The notes below the pieces were generated by a model. That model was not told the DNA's origin and did not search any database. It saw nothing but the letters and a program-made list of their open reading frames with translations. A DNA stretch of 12,885 nt from Thalassospiraceae bacterium (lineage in GTDB: Bacteria > Pseudomonadota > Alphaproteobacteria > Rhodospirillales > Magnetovibrionaceae), in NCBI GenBank assembly GCA_030638205.1, contig DAOWFB010000017.1, positions 1 to 12,885 of the forward strand, given 5' to 3'. How positions within the stretch are numbered: position 1 is the stretch's first letter; every line of letters starts with the position of its first letter. Below, piece by piece: positions 7,015 to 12,885 of the stretch. Both the position numbers and the translations under genes were made by a program.

Positions 7015-7539
7015 TTACCCGACAACTATTTTTTTTTCCATTACCGGCTGTTTGTTGGTTGTTGTATTATTGTCCCCAGCATCATTTTCATTAATGTCAT
7101 CATTGCTGTTTAGCGGTGTCTTTGTTGCAGCACTCTTTACAAAAGACCTCATTTTCATATCGCTTTTAAGGATGTGGGTAAAAAGCCATTCGTGAATAAA
7201 ATCAGCGACCTTGTGCCCCATTATGTTTACATAAGCCCCACCAGTTGGGCGAACCTCTTCCATTAGTTTTTCCAGTTTTGTGGAAAGCCTATTGTGTTCT
7301 GTAAAATGAATATCGCGATCAGGATATTTAATTAGCCGCTGTAATTCTTCTTCGCGTCTGAAATGGTCATTGGCTTGGGAATGTAGCTCTTCCAGAATAT
7401 CCATAATTTCTGCGGCGGATTCAAACTTGCCCACTTTGCTAAGAAAACGGTTTATGACCTCAATAATTTTTTTGTGGTCACTATCAATGGACCCACCATC
7501 AATGGCTAGCCGATAATCCCATGAAATTATATTTTTCAT
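7015..7539 (-). CDS. Bacteriohemerythrin
   Basis: A 174-residue protein with a hemerythrin fold, which binds O2 reversibly at a di-iron site in a four-helix bundle in the cytosol. All seven canonical ligands are visible: H22 (DSDHKKI), H59 and E63 (HFRREE), H78 and H82 (HFTEH), and H122 with D127 (HILKSD). The N-terminal SWD (6-8) is also typical. A tail of about 40 residues rich in Asn, Asp and Thr follows the bundle and is not part of the domain. The ATG start is supported by GGAG about 10 bases upstream. It is divergent from the solute-binding protein/kinase pair across 318 bp. O2 storage, delivery to an oxygen-dependent enzyme, or O2/NO sensing are all possible. Confidence 0.93.
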   Translation of the reverse strand: MKNIISWDYRLAIDGGSIDSDHKKIIEVINRFLSKVGKFESAAEIMDILEELHSQANDHFRREEELQRLIKYPDRDIHFTEHNRLSTKLEKLMEEVRPTGGAYVNIMGHKVADFIHEWLFTHILKSDMKMRSFVKSAATKTPLNSNDDINENDAGDNNTTTNKQPVMEKKIVVG

Positions 7540-7612
7540 TAATTACTCGCTCCGCAAACTTCTAAGAATCCTGCACAAATGCTTCAATTATTGCGGATAA
7601 TTTAAGCAGATA

Positions 7613-7625
7613 TTGCTGACAGCAA
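7613..7625. promoter_or_regulatory. 13-bp palindrome TTGCTGACAGCAA
   Basis: TTGCTG and CAGCAA are perfect inverted repeats around a single central A. The site lies 74 bp upstream of the hemerythrin start and overlaps the spacer and -10 of its tentative promoter. This fits an operator for a dimeric regulator. It does not match the FNR/CRP or alphaproteobacterial LexA sites I know, so no regulator is proposed. Confidence 0.4.
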
Positions 7626-7708
7626 CCTGACGGGACAAAAATACAAATAATGCTTTATTTTTCAGCTAATTAGATGTGATTTGGCATTTATCTACTATAT
7701 AGCGGCAT

Positions 7709-7730
7709 GCAATAATATCTTGGATATTGC
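7709..7730. promoter_or_regulatory. Overlapping inverted repeats GCAATA/TATTGC and AATATC/GATATT
   Basis: Two perfect 6-bp inverted repeats share one 22-bp site. GCAATA (7709-7714) faces TATTGC (7725-7730) across 10 bp, and AATATC (7714-7719) faces GATATT (7723-7728) across 3 bp. This could be an operator or a small hairpin in a leader of the downstream operon. Confidence 0.35.
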
Positions 7731-7787
7731 GATAAATACTGCATAAAATGGAATGTAGAAGCCGCATTAAGCGCAAAAGCGTCATTA

Positions 7788-7831
7788 AATAGGCTAGGAA
7801 TAGGCCGGGAATAGGCTAGGAATAGGCTGAT
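7788..7831 (+). repeat. Four 11-bp direct repeats (AATAGGC core), candidate OmpR/PhoB-type operator
   Basis: The units are AATAGGCTAGG (7788-7798), AATAGGCCGGG (7799-7809), AATAGGCTAGG (7810-7820) and the diverged AATAGGCTGAT (7821-7831). All four share the first seven bases with exact 11-bp spacing, about one helical turn. A -10-like TATAAA starts at 7831, 10 bp after the third unit, and no good -35 box exists. This is the geometry known for PhoB-class activators, whose direct repeats of 11 bp replace the -35. An RNA role of the GGA steps, or simple slippage, is the alternative. Confidence 0.6.
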
Positions 7832-7836
7832 ATAAA
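7831..7836 (+). promoter_or_regulatory. Candidate -10 box TATAAA of the sensory operon
   Basis: TATAAA lies 21 bp before the ATG at 7858, which would give a leader of about 15 bases carrying the very strong purine run GAGGGGGGG as ribosome binding site. The -35 region is occupied by the 11-bp repeats and lacks a TTGACA-like box, so activator dependence is inferred. Confidence 0.35.
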
Positions 7837-7857
7837 AGCGCTCTGAGGGGGGGCATA

Positions 7858-8592
7858 ATGACGCGAAATGCAATTGTAATTTGTATGCTACTGCTTGTGG
7901 GTGTTTTCCATGCCCATGAGGCCGCTGGTGCTGAAAAAATATACCTTAATTCTGGCATTCGCGACCCGTTTACCACACAAAATAAAGAAGGGTTTATAAA
8001 CCTTATCGTGAAAGAGGTGTTTGCACGAATAGGGGTTGATGCAGAAGTCATAGTTTATCAGAATTCATCCAAATTGCTTGGCAATGCAAATTCCGGCGTG
8101 GATGACGGGGCTGCTCTGCGTATTAAGGGAATAGATAAAAAATTCATCAATCTTGTGATGGTTCCAGAAAAATTAATGAATAATGATTTTATCGCCTATT
8201 CATTGAGCATGGACGTAAAGGTTGATGGCTGGAAGTCTCTAAATAAATATAAAGTCGCATATATTGATGGGTGGCAAATTTTCAAGAGCAATACCAAAGC
8301 TCACCCAGCGATTAATGCGGTAAAATCACCACAAGAATTATTCGATGAACTTTCTCAATCAAAGGTAGATATAATATTATATGAACGTTGGCAGGGGTTG
8401 TGGCGAGCAAATGAACTGGGCATAAGCCTTGTATCCCATTATCCAGCGTTAGCTTCGCGTGAAATGTTTATGTACCTGAACATAAAACATAAAGACAAAG
8501 TCGCCGTTGCTGCAAAGGCCCTTGCTCATATGAAAAAAGACGGGACCTATGAAAAAATATATAATCGCGCTTTAGGAAAATACCTGAATTAG
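7858..8592 (+). CDS. Periplasmic family-3 solute-binding protein
   Basis: A 244-residue exported protein. Residues 1-25 form a signal peptide (hydrophobic IVICMLLLVGVF, likely cleavage after AAGA). The mature part looks like the bacterial extracellular solute-binding family 3 fold: IYLNSGIRDPFT at the start of lobe 1, VDDGAALRIKG (81-91), YKVAYIDGWQIFK (131-143) at the lobe-2 crossover, and a C-terminal helix ending KKDGTYEKIYNRALGKYLN. The typical Arg-based amino-acid site is not obvious, so the ligand is unknown. No ABC permease or ATPase gene is adjacent; instead a sensor kinase starts 16 bp downstream, so it probably presents a ligand to the kinase rather than feeding a transporter (inference). 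The start is ATG with GAGGGGGGG a few bases upstream. Confidence 0.82.
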   Translation: MTRNAIVICMLLLVGVFHAHEAAGAEKIYLNSGIRDPFTTQNKEGFINLIVKEVFARIGVDAEVIVYQNSSKLLGNANSGVDDGAALRIKGIDKKFINLVMVPEKLMNNDFIAYSLSMDVKVDGWKSLNKYKVAYIDGWQIFKSNTKAHPAINAVKSPQELFDELSQSKVDIILYERWQGLWRANELGISLVSHYPALASREMFMYLNIKHKDKVAVAAKALAHMKKDGTYEKIYNRALGKYLN

Positions 8593-8608
8593 ACTCGGGA
8601 ACAGTTTT

Positions 8609-11212
8609 TTGCAAAATAAGTCGTTTTTTTCTTCGCATCACATATTCATTACCGCTGCTGCTATTGCAGCTAGCTTTGTCGTGTTCGCAGTCATTTATAA
8701 TATTGAACAACGCGATGTTAAAAAAGATTTCGCCAGCATAGCAAATTCGTACCATGCCTTGATGGATGGCAGAATTAATGATGCTATAGTTTCATTGGAT
8801 ACCGTGTCCCATTCGGTTGAATTGGAAAAATTTCTAAAACGAGATAAATTTGGTGGTCTTGTAGAAAATACCGTTAAGCGAATGGGGGAGATAAAGGCAT
8901 TTTTCTGGGTCCCTGTGGTCGGCCCTGAAGACCGCAGTTTATTTGAAAATGAAAATTGGAATTTTGGTCTTGGCGGAAAAAAACTTTTTGATGTAGACGG
9001 TAATATTTTACCGATGGGTAAAAATAATTATGTCAAACACATGCCGTTATTGTATGCCGAGCCCGAAAAAAATAATGAAGCCTTAATTGGTTTTGATTTT
9101 TCATCTAATAAGGAGCTGGCCGCATTGTTCGCTCAGTCCCGCGATTATTATAATGTAGTTCCCATATCGGGAAAGCTTGCCAACGTTTTATTGCCCCACG
9201 GTGCGCCCACTAATAATCAGCTAATCAGTCTTATGCATCCGGTTTATGAAAACCCCAAAGAAGCCACAACAATTGGCTTAAGGCGAGAAAATATTCGCGG
9301 CTTTGTTGTGATGCAGGTTGATATCGGAGCGACCCTTGAGCAGGCGCTGTCCCAGCAAATAATGCAAGGCATGGATATATATATTGTTGATGCTGAGGCA
9401 AGCATTGGCGAAGAGATAATATATTTTTATAACTCACCCAACTCAAAAAATATAACTCCTATCCCCTATCAACAGCTCTGGCAGCAAGAACTATCGAGCG
9501 TAAGATCGTTGGATATTTCTGGTAGGCAATGGAAAGTTGTAATGCTGCCAACCCAAAGCTTTTATTCATCGCATAAAAATTCAAGTTCGTGGGTTATTCT
9601 GGTGGCGGGACTTGTTCTTTCTGCGTTTCTTTATGGCACATTGTTAAATATCCATCGTCGCGATTTTGAAATAAGGGACATAGTAAGGTTACGCACAAAA
9701 GAACTGAAAGACAGCGAAATAAAGGTTAGGTCAATAATTGATAATGTTGCCGAAGGAATAATAGCCATTAGCCATGATGGTATTATTGAAACCATAAACC
9801 CAGCGGCGGAAAAAATATTTGGATATGATCACAATGAAATAATTGGATTGAATATCAGCACCCTTATCCCGCAGGATGACCGTGCCGAACACAAAAAGCA
9901 TATTAAGAATTCAACCCTTAGCGCACCCAGAATAATTAATAAAACGCGTGATTTATTTGGCTTGCGAAAAAATGGCCAATTATTTCCTATGGAACTTAAT
10001 GTTTCATCCATGGAGCTGGACGGACAACGCAAGTTCATTGGACTCATGCACGATATTACGGAGAGAAAGCTAGCCGAAGAAGCTCTGCGTAATGCAATGC
10101 AGGGGATGGAGCAAAGTGCCGATGCTATTTTTATTACCGATAAGGCCGGTAATATTGAATATGTAAATCGTAAATTTGTCGAATATACCGGATATGAATT
10201 TAAGGAAGTTAGAGGAAAAAATCCTAGAATACTTTCTTCGGATGAAACCCCGAAAGAAATTTATATTGATCTTTGGCAAACAGTCCTTTCTGGGAGTGAG
10301 TGGCGAGGCGAGATGTGCGATAAGACCAAATCTGGAGAATTTATTTGGGTATCTGTAACCATTTCACCAGTTCGCGATGAAAACAAAAATATTACTCATT
10401 TTGTTTCATCGCATCGTGATATTACTGAACGTAAAAAAACAGAACAAATATTGCGCGATGCGATGCACAGAACCGAAATTGCCAACAAAGCAAAAAGTGA
10501 ACTTATGGCAAATATGAGCCACGAGCTACGCACCCCGCTTAACGCCATAATCGGGTTTTCAGATCTGATAATAGACAATACTTTTGGTAAGCTGGAACAT
10601 AAAGAATATGCAGAATATATTAATTTAATAAATAGCTCGGGCAGACATCTGCTTGATATTATCAACGACATTTTGGATGTTTCCGCAATCGAAGCTGGCC
10701 GGGTCGAGCTAGGCGAAGGGGTTGTTGAGATGCAAGGTGTAATTGAAGCAATAACCGGCATAATAAGCCAGCGTGCCGAACAAGGAAAAGTTTCTATTAG
10801 TTCAGAAATAGCGGAAGGCTGCCCCAATATCGTGGCTGATGAACGTCGTATAAAACAAATATTGCTTAACCTTGTTTCCAATTCGGTAAAATTCACAGAG
10901 GAAAATGGCTCAGTTAAAATTAAATATTATATGGATGACGAAGGGTGCCCAACGTTATCTGTTAGCGATACCGGAATTGGCATGACCGATGATGAACTTA
11001 CCCTTGCCGTGGCACAGTTCGGTCAAGTTGACGGTGGCCTGGATAGAAAAAATGAAGGAACCGGGCTTGGCCTTCCATTGACCATAGGTCTTATTGAATT
11101 GCATGATGCAAAAATTAAAATTAATAGCCGCAAGGGTGAGGGTACGGAAATAAGTGTGCATTTCCCTAAATCAAGAATAGACCAAGAACTGGATGAGGCT
11201 ATTAATATTTAG
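8609..11212 (+). CDS. CHASE-PAS-PAS sensor histidine kinase
   Basis: An 867-residue inner-membrane sensor kinase. In order it has TM1 (about 12-31), a periplasmic CHASE domain (about 75-300, with the typical ALIGFDFSSNKELAALFAQSRD at 158-179), TM2 (about 328-347), PAS 1 (370-480, ending HDITERK), PAS 2 (495-605, ending HRDITERK), a HisKA domain with phospho-acceptor H638 in NMSHELRTPLN, and an HATPase domain with N-box NLVSNSVKF (754-762), DTGIGM (787-792) and GTGLGL (817-822). There is no fused receiver and no response regulator in the window. The start is TTG: it is the only ATG/GTG/TTG between the upstream in-frame stop and TM1, and the next ATG (residue 52) would delete TM1. It lies 16 bp after the binding-protein gene, so the two form an operon. 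Its stop overlaps the stop of the convergent gph-like gene by 3-4 bp. Confidence 0.92.
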   Translation: MQNKSFFSSHHIFITAAAIAASFVVFAVIYNIEQRDVKKDFASIANSYHALMDGRINDAIVSLDTVSHSVELEKFLKRDKFGGLVENTVKRMGEIKAFFWVPVVGPEDRSLFENENWNFGLGGKKLFDVDGNILPMGKNNYVKHMPLLYAEPEKNNEALIGFDFSSNKELAALFAQSRDYYNVVPISGKLANVLLPHGAPTNNQLISLMHPVYENPKEATTIGLRRENIRGFVVMQVDIGATLEQALSQQIMQGMDIYIVDAEASIGEEIIYFYNSPNSKNITPIPYQQLWQQELSSVRSLDISGRQWKVVMLPTQSFYSSHKNSSSWVILVAGLVLSAFLYGTLLNIHRRDFEIRDIVRLRTKELKDSEIKVRSIIDNVAEGIIAISHDGIIETINPAAEKIFGYDHNEIIGLNISTLIPQDDRAEHKKHIKNSTLSAPRIINKTRDLFGLRKNGQLFPMELNVSSMELDGQRKFIGLMHDITERKLAEEALRNAMQGMEQSADAIFITDKAGNIEYVNRKFVEYTGYEFKEVRGKNPRILSSDETPKEIYIDLWQTVLSGSEWRGEMCDKTKSGEFIWVSVTISPVRDENKNITHFVSSHRDITERKKTEQILRDAMHRTEIANKAKSELMANMSHELRTPLNAIIGFSDLIIDNTFGKLEHKEYAEYINLINSSGRHLLDIINDILDVSAIEAGRVELGEGVVEMQGVIEAITGIISQRAEQGKVSISSEIAEGCPNIVADERRIKQILLNLVSNSVKFTEENGSVKIKYYMDDEGCPTLSVSDTGIGMTDDELTLAVAQFGQVDGGLDRKNEGTGLGLPLTIGLIELHDAKIKINSRKGEGTEISVHFPKSRIDQELDEAINI

Positions 11213-11898
11213 TTCGCAGCCAAACTTATAAGCGCATCGCCCAGTTCATCAAAATTATCGATTACTATTTCGGCACCAAGCTCTCTTACGGGAATTTTTG
11301 TGTAGCCATGGCTCATCAATACTATGGGAATGCCAAGTGCGTGTGCGGCGCTAACATCGTTTGCATTATCGCCAACCATAGCCGCTGTTTCTTTGATGGC
11401 TCCCATGGCGTCTAGTGCCGCCGCCAGATGGCGGGGATCGGGTTTTTTGATACCGGGCACAGTATCGCCGGCTATTACCGCATCAAAATGAACTGCCAGA
11501 TCAAGTTTTTCCAATATTTCCATGGCCGCACCATAGGGCTTGTTGGTGCATATGGCGGTTTTTATGCCGTTCGATTTAATGGCTTTTAAGGAGCTTATGG
11601 CACCGGGAAAAACCTGGGTAAGCTCTGCTGAGCGTGGCTCATAATCGGTCAAAAAAGCAGACGCAAATTTGCTAAGTTCATCCGCTGGCGGGATGTCGCC
11701 GGTGGCATCAAAACAGCGCTCGACCAGTTTTGGCACACCGTCACCTATCATTAGTGCTACTTCCTGTACCGATGGCTCACGCCTGCCAAGTGGGCTCAGC
11801 ATACGAACGGCGCTCGCGTGCAAATCCGGGGCAGAATCTATCAAGGTTCCATCAAGGTCAAAAATTAGGGCATCAAATTGGCTGTTGGTGTTGGGCAT
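11209..11898 (-). CDS. gph: HAD-family phosphoglycolate phosphatase-like hydrolase
   Basis: A cytosolic haloacid-dehalogenase phosphatase of about 229 residues, close to Gph, which hydrolyses 2-phosphoglycolate to glycolate. Motif I is FDLDGTLIDSAPDL near the N-terminus (nucleophile Asp and acid Asp), motif II is CTNKP, motif III is the Lys in KKPDPRHL, and motif IV is MVGDNANDVSAAHA. An alpha-helical cap follows motif I. I chose the ATG at 11898, which puts motif I at the usual distance from the N-terminus. A GTG at 11943 would add 15 residues unlike the family, and neither start has a clear Shine-Dalgarno. It is divergent from glmU, an arrangement common in Alphaproteobacteria, and convergent with the kinase gene. 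Substrate specificity within the HAD family is inferred. Confidence 0.85.
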   Translation of the reverse strand: MPNTNSQFDALIFDLDGTLIDSAPDLHASAVRMLSPLGRREPSVQEVALMIGDGVPKLVERCFDATGDIPPADELSKFASAFLTDYEPRSAELTQVFPGAISSLKAIKSNGIKTAICTNKPYGAAMEILEKLDLAVHFDAVIAGDTVPGIKKPDPRHLAAALDAMGAIKETAAMVGDNANDVSAAHALGIPIVLMSHGYTKIPVRELGAEIVIDNFDELGDALISLAAN

Positions 11899-11988
11899 AT
11901 GTGAAAAAATCCGTAATAATCTGTGTGTTGGCTGGATTCGCACCTTATGGCAATGTCCCGCCAGTGAATGTATTAGAATGATTTAATG

Positions 11989-11994
11989 TATAAC
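11989..11994 (+). promoter_or_regulatory. Candidate -10 box TATAAC for glmU
   Basis: TATAAC lies 22 bp upstream of the glmU ATG in the 118-bp gap between gph and glmU. I found no good -35 at 16-18 bp spacing, so this is only a suggestion. The rest of the gap shows no other clear element. Confidence 0.25.
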
Positions 11995-12016
11995 TTATTT
12001 AGTCGAGCTTGAACAA

Positions 12017-12885
12017 ATGTCAAAGAAGAAAACTGCTGCAATTGTATTGGGTGCTGGTCTGGGTACCCGAATGAAGTCGGAAAAGCCCAAGGTTATGCAC
12101 CATATTGGCGGCAGACCAATGATAAATCATCTTCTGGCAACCCTTGATGTCATTAAATGCGACCGCACAATAGTGGTTGTTGGCCCGGATATGGACGACG
12201 TTGAGGCGGCGGTGGCGCCCAGTAAAATTGCAATTCAAAAAGAACGCCTGGGCACAGCCGATGCGGTTAAAGCTGGCATTGATGCCCTCGGGCCGTTCAA
12301 GGGCAACATCCTTATTCTTTATGGCGATACCCCGTTAATTACCGAACAAACCCTAAATGCCATGCTGATTGAGCGTGATGAAAAAAATAATCCTGCCGTA
12401 GTGGTTTTGGGGTTTGAGCCTATGGAGCCGGGTGATTATGGTCGCCTTGTTACTGATGATGAAGACGGCGAGTTAATAAAAATTGTCGAAGCCAGAGAAG
12501 CCGCCCCCCAAGAGCTTGCCATATCGCTTTGCAATTCTGGTGTAATGGCGATTGACGGTAGCCTGCTTGACGGGTTTCTTTCGCGCATTAAAAACAACAA
12601 CGCCAAGGGCGAGTATTATTTAACAGATATAGTCGGACTTGCGCGCGAAGACGGGTTTAGCGCAAGCGTTGTTGAAGGCGACGAAGAAGAATTAGTCGGT
12701 ATCAATTCCCGCTATGAATTGGCGCAGGTTGAAACCATTTTACAAGACAGGTTGCGTGAGCGGGCAATGAAATCTGGCGTTACGCTGGTTGATCCGGCAA
12801 CCGTTTATTTCAGTTTCGATACCGAGATAGGCTCCGATACGATTGTTGAACCTAATGTATATTTTGGAGCTAACGTTACAATTGG
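12017..12885 (+). CDS. glmU: Bifunctional N-acetylglucosamine-1-phosphate uridyltransferase / glucosamine-1-phosphate acetyltransferase GlmU (3' end missing)
   Basis: The first 289 codons of a protein normally about 450 residues long; it runs off the window end. GlmU acetylates GlcN-1-P and then uridylylates it to UDP-GlcNAc, the precursor of peptidoglycan and lipopolysaccharide. The uridyltransferase domain is complete: nucleotide loop LGAGLGTRMKSEKPKV (11-26, with K25), Q74 and GTADAV (79-84), YGDTPL (102-107) with the metal-binding Asp, CNSGVMA, GEYYLTDI and the late GINSR. The left-handed beta-helix acetyltransferase domain begins near the end (GVTLVDPATVYF onward). The loop reads LGAG where LAAG is usual. 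The ATG at 12017 has a weak GAG at 12005-12007. The gene is divergent from the gph-like gene. Confidence 0.95.
   Translation, partial: MSKKKTAAIVLGAGLGTRMKSEKPKVMHHIGGRPMINHLLATLDVIKCDRTIVVVGPDMDDVEAAVAPSKIAIQKERLGTADAVKAGIDALGPFKGNILILYGDTPLITEQTLNAMLIERDEKNNPAVVVLGFEPMEPGDYGRLVTDDEDGELIKIVEAREAAPQELAISLCNSGVMAIDGSLLDGFLSRIKNNNAKGEYYLTDIVGLAREDGFSASVVEGDEEELVGINSRYELAQVETILQDRLRERAMKSGVTLVDPATVYFSFDTEIGSDTIVEPNVYFGANVTI

Larger units (their letters stand above)
7540..7857. promoter_or_regulatory. Divergent intergenic region between hemerythrin and sensory genes
   Basis: This 318-bp stretch is AT-rich and I see no convincing gene in it. It must carry the promoters of both flanking genes. A possible hemerythrin promoter on the minus strand is TTGTCC (7638-7633) with CAATAT (7615-7610), 17-bp spacing, only partly matching consensus. 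The octamer GATATTGC occurs twice (7609-7616 and 7723-7730), each time inside or next to a palindrome. The 11-bp direct repeats and a TATAAA box lie at its right end. Confidence 0.6.

Noticed and set aside
7029..7037. Run of nine T after the Cys-rich gene as an intrinsic terminator
   Set aside because: No GC-rich hairpin precedes it; the run also encodes Glu-Lys-Lys-Ile near the hemerythrin C-terminus on the other strand.
7788..7831. CRISPR array or replication iterons
   Set aside because: Units are 11 bp without spacers and there are no cas or replication-initiator genes nearby; position before a start codon fits regulation better.
11925..11950. GGTGCGAATCC on the minus strand, similar to a tRNA T-arm
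   Set aside because: No D-arm, anticodon arm or matching acceptor stem can be formed with the sequence 60-70 bases upstream.

Overview
The window looks like chromosomal DNA from an alphaproteobacterium of moderate GC content, probably free-living. The evidence is a PrtD/PrtE-type type I secretion pair, a gph/glmU divergent pair of the kind common in Alphaproteobacteria, and a MurL-type cell wall gene. The taxon is inferred from gene families and layout only. All genes look intact except murL and glmU, which are cut by the window edges. I see no tRNA, rRNA, insertion sequence, phage gene or CRISPR array.

Layout. (1) 1-1392, minus strand: a D-glutamate cyclase family gene followed by the start of murL, the epimerase that makes the D-Glu residue of peptidoglycan at the UDP-MurNAc-dipeptide stage. 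(2) 1520-6180, plus strand: an MscS-type channel, then a type I secretion ABC ATPase/permease and its membrane fusion protein, coupled by an ATGA overlap. No secreted substrate or outer-membrane TolC partner is present. (3) 6274-7014, plus: a cysteine-rich YkgJ-like protein whose stop codon directly abuts that of the convergent gene. (4) 7015-7539, minus: a bacteriohemerythrin with all seven iron ligands. (5) 7540-7857: a 318-bp divergent intergenic region with palindromes and four 11-bp direct repeats. (6) 7858-11212, plus: a periplasmic family-3 solute-binding protein followed by a CHASE-PAS-PAS histidine kinase, with no response regulator nearby. (7) 11209-11898, minus: a phosphoglycolate phosphatase-like HAD hydrolase. 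(8) 12017-end, plus: glmU, missing its 3' part.

Functional themes. Cell-envelope precursor synthesis sits at both ends (murL/D-Glu cyclase and glmU). The middle holds envelope transport (MscS, type I secretion) and a sensory block (hemerythrin and the binding protein/kinase pair). The two most interesting points are the pairing of a D-glutamate cyclase with MurL, and the 11-bp phased repeats upstream of the sensory operon. The repeats have the geometry of an OmpR/PhoB-class operator and may lead to the missing response regulator.
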